DNA of 64,000 nucleotides from Bradyrhizobium erythrophlei (lineage in GTDB: Bacteria > Pseudomonadota > Alphaproteobacteria > Rhizobiales > Xanthobacteraceae). The stretch lies in the NCBI RefSeq assembly GCF_900142985.1, contig NZ_LT670849.1, forward strand, positions 5,844,501 to 5,908,500. Direction: 5' to 3'. Position numbers and translations under genes: made by a program. The notes under the pieces are model-generated. The model made no database searches. It saw nothing but the letters and a program-made list of their open reading frames with translations, and was not told the DNA's origin. Positions 17,764 through 25,474 of this stretch are shown one piece after another (within the stretch, counting starts at the first letter, position 1; the number at the start of each line of letters is the position of its first letter).

Positions 17764-19461
17764 ATGGCAGACAGACCCAGGATCGCTCACTTGGCGGGAC
17801 CCACGGCGACCGTCCAGAATTCACCGCCGCTTGTCACATCGAACAAGGCGCGTCAGAAGTACGGCCTGCCGGTGCGGAAGAATCACGATGGCAGCGATGC
17901 ACGCTTCGATGCGTTGCGTGCCCAGCGTCTGGCGGCCCCTGCCAAGGTCTATGTGGAATGCTTTTCGGCGCACCCGCTGGAAGCGGACGCTGCGGAACTT
18001 TACGGTCCGCCGGACGGCTATTTGGACGCCAGGAACGTGTTCCACAAGGAACGCACGAGTCCGAAAGACAAGGCTGTCTTCGAGATCGATATCCTTCCCG
18101 ACGATGGACTTTATCCGCTGCCCTATATGGCGCGTAAGTCCGATGGAGCGGCCTGGGAAGGCGAATGCACTGAACCGGGCGCCCCAGCCTCTCAGGCGCG
18201 ACAATCCTTCTATCCCGATGGGTCGCGCAGTTTTGAAGAGATCGATCGGCTGGGCATCGGCTCGGCAGGTATCGGAAATCTGATTTCGTCCTTCGCGGAC
18301 GTGGACTTCTATCGGGTTCTGCCTCCCGCGGGTTACACCAAGGGTTTGCCGGCGTCCCGTCGCACCGACGTCGGTGAGGGCGATATCCCGCCAGAAACAC
18401 GCAGCAAGGATTTCTTCGCGTACCGGCCCTATCATCTTGGCGAGGCTCCGCCGCGACCGGCGCTGGCGCGGCTCACCAATGCCGCGCGGCGGATCTTCGA
18501 CAGCAATCAATATGATGGAGCCATCTATACCCAGGGCAGCCCGCAGATTGAGGAAATCGCTTACTGGTTCAATCTCCTGATCGACACCACCATTCCGATC
18601 TGTGGCAACGCTGCGCAACGGCCGCAGGGTGAGATCAGCAACGATGGCCCCAAAAACATCACCGATTCAGTCGAATACATCGCGTCCCGGGTTTGGGCCG
18701 ACGAGCAGGGCCGCAATCGCGCCGGCGTCATCGTCCTGCAGGAGCAACGCTTCTTTGCCGCACGCGAAGTGATGAAGGTCGATGCGCGGCCGGGCGGCTA
18801 TGTCGCGACCGGAGGACACGGCGGAATTCTGGGCGGTGTGGGGTATCACGGCGCGGCAGTGCTGCACTACGTTCCGGCGCTGAAACACACCTACTTATCG
18901 GAAGTGAACCTCTCTAGGATTCCGTCGTCGGTGCCGGTGGTTTCCAGTTCGGATGGAACGATCAAGCGAAGCGAGACCAGGATCCGGCAGGATAATGGCG
19001 ATCTGCTCGAAAGTGCGATCCCTTCGGTGCCAATCGTTAAGGATGGTGGCTTTTACGCCGAGGAATATTTCGACGATCCCGCCATCTCGGCCGATCTGGT
19101 CGCGTTGCTGGCGCGAAAGCTTGAGACCAATCGTCTCGCCGGCTTCGTCATCGAAGGCACCACGCCCTATGGCAAGATGACGTCATCGGTCCGGCAACGG
19201 GTGCTGCGAAAGGCCATCTACAGCGGACTTCCCGTAGTACGCGTGGGCCGCGGTAACCCGGAAGGTTTCGCCGACCCGGACGAATATTTCATCGCGGGCT
19301 CTAATCTGACGGCGACAAAAGCCCGCATGCTGCTAATGGCCTGCTTGCTGAAATTCGGCAGTCTGCCGCCGGCGAGCAATCCAGATGAGCCGACGTCAGC
19401 CGAACTTTCCGCAATTAAGACGGCTGTCGCGGCCTATCAGAAGATCTTCGACACCCACTGA
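17764..19461 (+). CDS. Divergent asparaginase-like protein with altered second catalytic motif
   Basis: 565 residues. The part from about residue 235 follows the L-asparaginase fold: DGAIYTQGSPQIEEIAYWFN lines up with the HGTDT strand/helix, SNDGPKNITDSVEYI with SADGPxNL, and AAREVMKVDA with AREVTK. The diagnostic HGTDT is QGSPQ here, so the Thr-Asp pair of the second triad is Ser-Pro, though a Lys (about 338) remains. The first motif may be LAGPTATVQN near residue 10. The 230-residue N-terminal part is much longer than in classic asparaginases (about 330 residues in total). It has a good ribosome site (AAAAGGAATC) and lies 79 bases after the isochorismatase-type gene. It may be a distinct amidohydrolase subfamily or a non-catalytic relative. 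Confidence 0.72.
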   Translation: MADRPRIAHLAGPTATVQNSPPLVTSNKARQKYGLPVRKNHDGSDARFDALRAQRLAAPAKVYVECFSAHPLEADAAELYGPPDGYLDARNVFHKERTSPKDKAVFEIDILPDDGLYPLPYMARKSDGAAWEGECTEPGAPASQARQSFYPDGSRSFEEIDRLGIGSAGIGNLISSFADVDFYRVLPPAGYTKGLPASRRTDVGEGDIPPETRSKDFFAYRPYHLGEAPPRPALARLTNAARRIFDSNQYDGAIYTQGSPQIEEIAYWFNLLIDTTIPICGNAAQRPQGEISNDGPKNITDSVEYIASRVWADEQGRNRAGVIVLQEQRFFAAREVMKVDARPGGYVATGGHGGILGGVGYHGAAVLHYVPALKHTYLSEVNLSRIPSSVPVVSSSDGTIKRSETRIRQDNGDLLESAIPSVPIVKDGGFYAEEYFDDPAISADLVALLARKLETNRLAGFVIEGTTPYGKMTSSVRQRVLRKAIYSGLPVVRVGRGNPEGFADPDEYFIAGSNLTATKARMLLMACLLKFGSLPPASNPDEPTSAELSAIKTAVAAYQKIFDTH

Positions 19462-20434
19462 TGTTCATGGGTGTGGTGCCTGGGCGTACCGAAAACCCAA
19501 TCCGAGTTGGTTTCCTTGAGACGCATAGCCGCCCCCTACATGTTCAAGCGTTCGGAGGTGCGTCTATCGATCCTACGGAATATCTCGCTAGGCGGCCCGC
19601 TTTGGATGGTAAGATCTTGTGCCGGTTGCTCGTTCAAACGTACGAAACGGAGTCAATCGAGTCGGCCGCGGTCCATAGTTCCGACAGCTACTCCGTTGTC
19701 GTCCACCACGGCACCAGAGCGTTCCGGGACCTTCGCTCCTGAAGCGTTCAAGCCGCCTATCTGGGCAGGCGAGGGAGCTCGTCAGAGCGAGCGCTGACGC
19801 AAGCGCGATAGTATTGAGGTGCGTGGGCATTCCTCCCGTTGAGGAAAAGCAACGAGAGACCATCGCAAATGTTTCCCAGCAAACGCAAACCCCCGCCGGG
19901 TGGATGACCGACGACGGGGGTGCAAGGTGGATGGTGCGAGGCGACGGGCAAACCCATCGGCGTCGCCCCAAGGACCTCCCTTCACGAAACCTTCACGGGT
20001 TCCGGCAAGGCCAATTATTGTGCAAGCTCCACTCCTGCGTACCGAGATGAAAGGTCCCTGTGGAAAACTCCAAAGTCTCGCTTGCTTTACTTACCTATGT
20101 TTTGACGAAAGGGGATTCGACTTGGCAGGGTGCTTCGATATTGCGTTGGGGGTTTGTCACGAATGGATTTCAAGCCGCGCCTAATTAGAATCGCTTAGCT
20201 GCTTGATCGCTGGATAGCCATGAGTCGTAAAGACGACCATTTTTCTCGATGATGATGGTGCTATCGTCGCGCGCGCCTTCCTGCTCGTCTGCGTAAACGT
20301 CGGTGCCGAGGACGGATTCGAACTACAGCGCGGCAGCTGCAAAACGCGATTACGCCGCGGTGAAATCTGCATACGAATCTTTCGTCGCAGTCTTCCAAAC
20401 GAGGTGCTGGCACCGAATTTGCCACATTGGGTAG
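19462..20434 (+). other. Long non-coding stretch; end of the catabolic island
   Basis: About 970 bases with no supported gene; the open frames lack recognisable motifs. A GC-rich hairpin of the form CCCCCGCCG...CGACGGGGG lies near 19892-19920. Near 20302 a piece resembling a tRNA TpsiC arm (TTCGAA in context) does not fold into a tRNA. The change from dense catabolic operons to sparse small genes happens here. Confidence 0.5.
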
Positions 20435-20650
20435 ATGCCGCGCTACCATTTTAAGCTCGTCGATAGCCGTCGGGTCACCGACTACGGCTCGCATGAGTTG
20501 ATTGACGATACGATCGCGCAAATCGAGGGGATAAAGCTGGCGCGCTCGTTGCGCTTGGAGCGGCCAGAACTAACAGGGCAAAACTACTCGATCTCGGTCA
20601 CCACTGAGGACGGCATAGGTATCTGCGTCATACCGCTGGATGATATCTGA
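20435..20650 (+). CDS. DUF6894-type small protein
   Basis: 71 residues starting MPRYHFKLVDSRRVTDYG and containing the pattern of an N-terminal MPRYYF strand, a mid-protein helix and a C-terminal strand. This matches, from memory, the DUF6894 family abundant in Bradyrhizobiaceae. The function is unknown. A paralogue-like member of the same family lies at 52793-53023 on the other strand. Confidence 0.7.
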   Translation: MPRYHFKLVDSRRVTDYGSHELIDDTIAQIEGIKLARSLRLERPELTGQNYSISVTTEDGIGICVIPLDDI

Positions 20651-20929
20651 TGGGTTTCCCGTGGTTCTTCATCGGAACCACGGCGAAGAGAGCACCTCAT
20701 TGAGCCGCAAAGCGGCGTGCGATTAATTTTCGTGGTCCGTCATGGAGAGAGCCGCCCGTTGTGTTTATCGGTCCCAGCGCGCCGGGTGGTGAGGCCTTTC
20801 GGCATGTATTGAGGGCTTCGATACCAGGGCCAAACTTGGCGAGAAAAGAGGCAGCCAGCGAGCTCTGACGTTTAAAGTTTCCTAACTGGGTTTTGCCAAT
20901 CTCGGGTGGGACGAAGCGGAGGACTGGCA

Positions 20930-21148
20930 ATGCAAGATATGGAAAACGCTATTCGTGAGCGCGCCTATCATCTTTGGATCGAAGGCGGTCGGCAAGACGG
21001 TCAAGCCGACAACTATTGGCTCGCGGCGCAGCGAGAGGTTTTGGGCACATCGCTTGGCGAGATTGGGCGGTTGATCGCAAGGAAAGCTGTCGAAGCCCCG
21101 GCAAAGCCGAAGAAGGCAAGGGCGCCCCGAAAGAAGCGGGCCGCGTAG
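20930..21148 (+). CDS. DUF2934 family small protein
   Basis: 72 residues. IRERAYHLWIEGGRQDGQ followed by YWLAAQREV is the DUF2934 signature, and the tail is Lys/Ala/Pro rich (KPKKARAPRKKRAA), suggesting nucleic-acid or polyanion contact. The frame opens at 20906; ATG 20930 has GGAGGAC upstream. The function is unknown. Confidence 0.75.
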   Translation: MQDMENAIRERAYHLWIEGGRQDGQADNYWLAAQREVLGTSLGEIGRLIARKAVEAPAKPKKARAPRKKRAA

Positions 21149-21349
21149 GCAAGGCTCGCCGAAGGCATGCGCGTCACCAACGAGTTAGGAGTTGGCGCGC
21201 TAACCTGCTTGAACTATTTCTTGCCCTGTTCTTTTCTGGCGCGTGATCTGTCTTTTGAGCCGTCTGCGCACGCTCTTTGTCCTTTGGCTGCTCTTCGCTC
21301 TGATCGCGGACGATTTTCTGATCTTTGTCTTTGTCATGCAGCGTTCCTC

Positions 21350-21667
21350 TTACGAGTGCGTGCCGCCTTTTTCGCGATGCGGACCGCGCGGACGCGGGCC
21401 GGTTAGCAGAGGCTTTACGTCAACACCGATTGCTACTGTTAGGCCGGTGTAGATATTGGCGTCTTCGGTGTGGAGCTGCGTCACAATCCCGGCTGGTGTT
21501 GCAACAACGTTGACCTTGCAAAATTGTGTACTGGCAGCGCCAACCCCTCGATAGGTATTGATCTCCGTCTGGTTGCCAAGTTGCCAGACGTAGGATGTCT
21601 CACCGCTATTCATCTTGAACGTACTCGCTGGCGGTCCAAATCGAACGACAAGTGCGTCGACACACAA
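21350..21667 (-). pseudogene. 5'-truncated fragment of a small periplasmic lipoprotein-like gene
   Basis: 105 codons reading VVRFGPPASTFKMNSGETSY and VWQLGNQTEIN, then STQFCKV and TPAGIVTQLHTEDAN. This resembles the core of small Bradyrhizobium exported proteins and the lipoprotein at 57732-58046 (LGNP...TWRIGN). A TGA lies in frame just upstream of the first possible start, so no signal peptide or lipobox can be encoded. The C-terminus is also atypical. Probably a remnant. Confidence 0.5.
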
Positions 21668-21676
21668 GGGGCTAGG

Positions 21677-21853
21677 TCAAATCGGTCTGCGACGCCCAGT
21701 AATCTTTCGCAATGGAAGCCTTAGGACGCCTGCCCTGCGACGTACCGCAAAAGCGGTCCGATTCAGAGCCTTGGCAATAATCTCAGCGCATACGAGATCC
21801 CGGAGCTCTTTATCCCGTTGCGGCGTCCAAGGCCGGCGTGGCGTAGTTTTCAT
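21677..21853 (-). CDS. Small SANT/Myb-like DNA-binding protein
   Basis: 58 residues, MKTTPRRPWTPQRDKELRDL, followed by EIIAKALNRTAFAVRRRAG. The W-x(n)-helix and the motif RTAFAVRRRA resemble one SANT/homeodomain-like HTH. The ATG at 21853 follows GAAGGGGAA. It is 13 bases after the larger SANT-like gene on the same strand, so the two are probably an operon. The role is unknown. Confidence 0.55.
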   Translation of the reverse strand: MKTTPRRPWTPQRDKELRDLVCAEIIAKALNRTAFAVRRRAGVLRLPLRKITGRRRPI

Positions 21854-21866
21854 TTCCCCTTCGCCT

Positions 21867-22067
21867 TCAGCCCATCTGCAATTGTCTCGACCTGATTCTT
21901 CTCAAAATAATCTGCATCTGTCTGGCACGTGAACGTACGACAGTTTCGGTCCGGTTCATCCGGATGCCGATCGCTGTTGAGCTGAGTCCCTTGAGCGCCA
22001 AGCACCGCAGCATATCATCTTCGGCCTGCGTCCATGGCCGAGATGCGAAATGATCGGGTTCTGTCAT
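21867..22067 (-). CDS. Small SANT/GcrA-like HTH protein
   Basis: 66 residues: RPWTQAEDDMLRCLALKGLS, then AIGIRMNRTETVVRSRARQM. A Trp followed by an acidic helix and a recognition helix ending VRSRA is typical of short HTH proteins common in Rhizobiales. The start ATG overlaps the stop of the membrane-protein gene upstream (ATGA). Unknown target. Confidence 0.6.
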   Translation of the reverse strand: MTEPDHFASRPWTQAEDDMLRCLALKGLSSTAIGIRMNRTETVVRSRARQMQIILRRIRSRQLQMG

Positions 22068-22234
22068 TGGTCCACGCTCCCTTCGGCTGAAGGCAAACCA
22101 TGGGCTTCCGCTTGTTCTATTGGGCCAAGGTATTTGTCCGTCAAATAGACAGCGACGATCGAGAGCATGACGGCCAGAGTGGTGGCCATCGCCGTGGGAA
22201 CAACGAATTCAAAAGCAATTATTTTGCAGGTCAT
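22064..22234 (-). CDS. Small single-helix membrane protein
   Basis: 56 residues starting MTCKIIAFEFVVPTAMATTL, with one transmembrane helix (about 8-32) and a charged C-terminus. The frame opens at 22357, but that part overlaps the terminator of the candidate RNA. ATG 22234 has GCGGGGATT upstream. It is translationally coupled to the HTH gene downstream. Confidence 0.5.
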   Translation of the reverse strand: MTCKIIAFEFVVPTAMATTLAVMLSIVAVYLTDKYLGPIEQAEAHGLPSAEGSVDQ

Positions 22235-22341
22235 CGCAAATCCCCGCTTTGACCTACCCCAAAACGCAAATTGCCACTTCCCGCTGAGTCGGGGAAGCGC
22301 GCGAAGCGGCGCGCGCTTAAGCCGCCCCGGGAGGGCCTTGC

Positions 22342-22456
22342 AAAAGAGACCCGCCATTCGCGGCGGGCGCCAAGTCTAGGGAGGAGCCGCCGGGAGGCGG
22401 CATCACAAAGCTAGGCCGATTCTCTCGCTGGAGATGTACCCCAATTCACACAACGG
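22342..22456 (-). ncRNA. Candidate small RNA, copy 1 (115 nt, intrinsic terminator)
   Basis: The minus strand carries a conserved block shared with 48814-48928: a 5' part CCGTTGTGTGAATTGGGG, a middle hairpin with a 6-bp stem (GCCGCC/GGCGGC), an unpaired CTCCCTAGACTTGGC, then a terminator hairpin CCCGCCGCGAATGGCGGG followed by TCTCTTTT. The middle hairpin differs in sequence between copies but keeps its pairing. The CCTCCC stretch could base-pair with Shine-Dalgarno sequences, as in known alphaproteobacterial anti-SD RNAs. No protein is supported in this interval. Confidence 0.55.
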
Positions 22457-22795
22457 CGGCCAAAGCGTTGGCTAAGTCTTGGCTCTTCTATCCTTGGCTG
22501 ATCGCCTGTCAACTCCGGATCGGCGTTCACCTATTACCCGCTTTTCTTCTTCAGAGCGCGTGTCTATTCCAGACCGTCGTTCCTTTGTGGTTCGCCTATC
22601 CGCACCCGACCGCTTCTTAATGTCGCCCATCGTGTGTCTCCGCTGGTAGCCGAGAATCGCGGCGCCAACATGCTATCTCGGGTTGCGCGCCCGCGGCAAG
22701 CTTCCCCAGGAAGGGGATAGATTTTTAACCAAATCAGGCAGTCGGGGAGCCCGTGGTGCAGTCTGGCTTGCGAAACGCTTCAGATCCTTGCCGCG
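22457..22795 (+). other. Non-coding stretch upstream of the candidate RNA
   Basis: No gene supported. The minus strand just upstream of the candidate RNA has AAGACTTAG, partly shared with the same place before copy 2 (AAGACTAGG), possibly part of its promoter. Confidence 0.4.
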
Positions 22796-22969
22796 TTACC
22801 AGCTATCCAGGATTCCGACCGCCGCGAAAAACACCACCGCCATCCAAGCCTGCGGGTCCGTCAGCTTGTTTGTAGCAATTGCCAGCACAATCGTTAGCGC
22901 TGCTATCCCGCACACTGAAGCTATCACCATGCAGCACAGGAAAAGTACCTCGCGGAGAAAGGTTTTCAT
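22796..22969 (-). CDS. Small membrane protein, paralogue of the one at 50288
   Basis: 57 residues, MKTFLREVLFLCCMVIASVC, two hydrophobic stretches joined by TNKLTDPQAWMAVVFFAAVG. It matches the 67-residue protein at 50288-50491 through most of its length but stops early after VGILDSW, missing the last helix end. A leader GGCTGAAGGCGAAGGGAA precedes the ATG. The function is unknown. Confidence 0.6.
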   Translation of the reverse strand: MKTFLREVLFLCCMVIASVCGIAALTIVLAIATNKLTDPQAWMAVVFFAAVGILDSW

Positions 22970-23002
22970 TTCCCTTCGCCTTCAGCCCGCTAGATCAGGC
23001 AG

Positions 23003-23104
23003 TCAATAATACTGCTGCTGCAAAACCATCCAAATGACAAAGATCAGAGCGACGATGAAGCACAGTTGAACCCTCAAATCTCCAGCCCATTTCCACCGCT
23101 TCAC
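23003..23104 (-). CDS. 33-residue single-helix membrane microprotein, copy A
   Basis: GTG 23104 opens VKRWKWAGDLRVQLCFIVAL and the protein ends MVLQQQYY. A basic/aromatic N-terminus is followed by one transmembrane helix. It differs at only three positions from the microprotein at 50783-50884, which argues that it is a real coding sequence. It lies directly upstream of the 57-residue membrane protein, the same order as in the second locus. Confidence 0.6.
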   Translation of the reverse strand: MKRWKWAGDLRVQLCFIVALIFVIWMVLQQQYY

Positions 23105-23591
23105 TTTGTCTTCGCTTTCGAAAAACGGCTTCGGGAGTGTTTCGTGAGAACCGAAAGAGGCGGGAAGAGGCTTCGGTCCCGCGCACTCAGGATCTCGGCG
23201 TTAATGGGTAAGGTAAATGGAACAGACTTGGAAATCAGGTCCCGCAGAGGACCATTCGTGACTCCATTGCGGGGCGGTTTACGCGGTCACGGTCAGTCGG
23301 TTGCCTGCCAAGGACTGCGACGGAGCGCCCTGCATTGAGTGCGGGAAAGAACAGCACGTCGGTGCCCCGCTTCAAATTGAAAACGCGAGCGAATGGGAAG
23401 ACCGCGTAGCCCCCAACCGTGACTTTTGTGGACACCGGTCCGCATCATTCGGGTCAACATTCGGGATATCCGTTATGAACAAGCTCAGGAGAAGTCTGTG
23501 TTTCGTCGGATTTTTTTAATCGACTCTCAAACGTTTTCCTCGAAGATCATCTGTGTATTTTTTTCCAAGATTGCATTGAGGGAGCTGCTGC
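23105..23591 (+). other. Non-coding stretch, nothing recognised
   Basis: 487 bases without a supported gene, repeat or hairpin. Only short frames without family features are present. Confidence 0.4.
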
Positions 23592-23993
23592 ATGCTGGCG
23601 GATGGCAGTTATATCGCCTGGTTCGGAACCAAGCTCGGCCAGGGCACGGGCAGGGTGCTGCTGAAAGACGGGAAAATCTCCGGCTCGGACGCCTTTATCA
23701 CCTATGGCGGTTCATACCATGTCGACGGAACCCGGTTCACGGCCCGCCTTACAACGCGCAGACACGCGGCAGGACAGCCGAGTGTTTTTGGCGTCGACGA
23801 GGTCGAAATCCTTTTAACGGGCACGGCGACCGGCAACTATGCCTCGTGCTCCGGTGAGCTCGAGCCAGCGCCCGGTCTACTTTTCGAGGTCACTTTGATC
23901 CCCGTGAAGGAAGAGACGGTGAAGCAGGCTGTTACAAGATTCAATCCGGAGGATTTTCATCCGGAGAAGTTGCCGAAAGGCAAGTTTCGGTAA
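23592..23993 (+). CDS. GrlR-like small regulatory-fold protein
   Basis: 133 residues: MLADGSYIAWFGTKLGQGTG, GGSYHVDGTRFTARLTT, then LLTGTATGNYASCSGEL and a charged tail. The pattern of an alternating beta sandwich with the G-x-G-V-L-L-x-D-G-K motif resembles GrlR-family small beta-barrel proteins (negative regulator/T3SS-linked in enterics, widespread and uncharacterised in Rhizobiales). The start has GAGGGAGCTGCTGC upstream. Assignment is by eye. Confidence 0.55.
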   Translation: MLADGSYIAWFGTKLGQGTGRVLLKDGKISGSDAFITYGGSYHVDGTRFTARLTTRRHAAGQPSVFGVDEVEILLTGTATGNYASCSGELEPAPGLLFEVTLIPVKEETVKQAVTRFNPEDFHPEKLPKGKFR

Positions 23994-24314
23994 TGGGTTG
24001 GTGTGATCGGTCACTCGTTGCTGTTGAACCCGTCGCGTGATAACTTGCGGTAACGATGAATGGCGCTCGCGCGACGCCGTCACTGCTCGACCACGCCAGG
24101 TCCGAGATTCAACCGCGATTATGCTGATCGCTGAAAACAGACCAAGCTGGTCCAAAATCGCAAGCTGCGAGTAGAACGAGTAACTGGTTGGGCACTGATC
24201 ACGCCGGCCAGTCTGGACGAACCGATTTTCGCGGCTGAAGCTCGGCCGCCATCATCTTTCCCCGCACCCGGCGACAAGCGATCGTCCTGGCGGCCAAAGC
24301 TGGCAGGCCAAGCC
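23994..24314 (+). other. Non-coding stretch
   Basis: 321 bases, no gene supported. ACCAAGCTGGT near 24140 is an imperfect inverted repeat related to the GACCA...TGGTC motif that precedes two copies of the 75-bp repeat family (26490 and 30337). Confidence 0.35.
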
Positions 24315-24844
24315 ATGATGCTCGAAAGAGTCTCCTCCGATCCGACCCAAAGTCGCCTTCACGCTGAAACGATCGCAACCTTGATTGCCGCGCCGGTGAC
24401 CAAGGCAAAATTCTCTGATCGTGAAGAAATCATCGAGATCTGCCGAGAGGAGTGGGAAGAGCAGCAGCAGTTTTCTTTTAGCCAAGAGAGACTCGAGCAA
24501 AAAATCGAGGACGCCTGGTCAGGCGGGAGGGTGTTATCGGCATTATCCGCCGGTCGGAAATCGAGGCGGTGATGATTCTGCAGATATCGCAATATTGGAA
24601 TTCCAATGACTTTTGCTTGGAAGAACTGCTGAACTTCGTCCGCCCGCGGTATCGGCGCTCCACGAACGCAAAGGACATGATCCAGTTTGCGAAACGGTGC
24701 TCGGACGAACTCGAGATTCCGCTAGTGATCGGCGTTGCGTCCAACGAGCGGACGGCCGCCAAAATCCAATTGTACGAGCGCCAATTGGGTAAATCGTGCG
24801 GTGGCGTCTTCATGTATTCGAAGAAGGTTGCCGCTGTGAGCTAA
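24315..24844 (+). pseudogene. Frameshifted GNAT-type acetyltransferase
   Basis: The first part (24315 to about 24535) reads KFSDREEIIEICREEWEEQQ in one frame. The second part reads IGIIRRSEIEAVMMILQISQ, LLNFVRPRYRRSTNAKDMIQ and VIGVASNERTAAKIQLYERQ in another frame up to 24844. Together they make one acetyltransferase-like protein of about 175 residues, of a type common in phages and mobile DNA. The break is near the G-rich run at 24522-24531. Unless translational slippage occurs, the gene is broken. The CoA-binding R-x-x-G/A region RRSTNAKD is kept. Confidence 0.6.
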
Positions 24845-25113
24845 CTGTCGGTGCCGCGGACCAGGACAAGATTTGGTGGGTCCGATACTGGCCCGTCTGC
24901 GAATACAAAGGGCTTTCTTACCTCTGTCGGCGCGGGGAGGTCGCCAACGAGGTTTGATAGTTGAATTGCAAGCGCACGAAGGCGGGCATTCGCCTCTAGT
25001 AGCGCTAAGATTCCATTATCCGTCGCTCTACCCCGCTCCCCACTATTAGAACCTGGCGCAGGCTCCTCAAGTAGCCGCGACAAATCGAGCGGCTCGTCAT
25101 GTGGCGCACCCAT
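24841..25113 (-). CDS. Hypothetical acidic small protein
   Basis: 90 residues with a helix-rich centre (GILALLEANARLRALAIQLS) and no recognised domain. The start ATG 25113 is preceded by a GGGGG-containing stretch. It is convergent with the broken acetyltransferase (4-base overlap). Family unknown to me; coding status is moderately likely from the clean open frame. Confidence 0.4.
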   Translation of the reverse strand: MGAPHDEPLDLSRLLEEPAPGSNSGERGRATDNGILALLEANARLRALAIQLSNLVGDLPAPTEVRKPFVFADGPVSDPPNLVLVRGTDS

Positions 25114-25302
25114 TGGGGGCCCCCTATTTCAATGAAATTACCCGCGCTGTTCCGTAATAGGCTCGATTGAGTCGCGGGCAAATCTGAGTCCAAAATGGGA
25201 CAGCTTCTGCGGCTGATGCGCCGTTTCTGCGACATTACCCGATAGTCGTGGCAGGTCTGCGTCGGCTCCTGCCCTTTGCCGACCTCCGGCTTGCTGTTCG
25301 CC

Positions 25303-25377
25303 ATGTCCGCTTCCGGTAGCAAAGCAGACGCGGGACAGGGCGGTCGCCGACTTCCGCTAATGACCCGAACCAGACAT
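25303..25377 (+). repeat. Dispersed 75-bp palindrome-ended repeat, copy 1
   Basis: Starts ATGTCCGCTTCCGG and ends TGACCCGAACCAGACAT. The ends are near inverted repeats (ATGTC.../...GACAT). The same layout and length appear at 26518, 28119, 32790 and 36045. Confidence 0.6.
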
Positions 25378-25474
25378 TGGCGGTCACCAAAGATATCTCA
25401 CTGGGCGGTATCTAACGTCTTCCAGATAGCGGACTTGGACGGATAGACTACCGCGTTCCGATCCGAGGGTCGGC

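Noticed and set aside
20281..20345. Possible tRNA gene or tRNA 3' remnant on the minus strand (TTCGAA in TpsiC-like context)
   Set aside because: The flanking bases do not form a five-pair T stem or an acceptor stem, and no anticodon arm can be folded at proper spacing.
21243..21452. Hydrophobic 69-residue plus-strand frame
   Set aside because: No ribosome site or family; it overlaps the minus-strand lipoprotein-like fragment, and the hydrophobic run could be chance.
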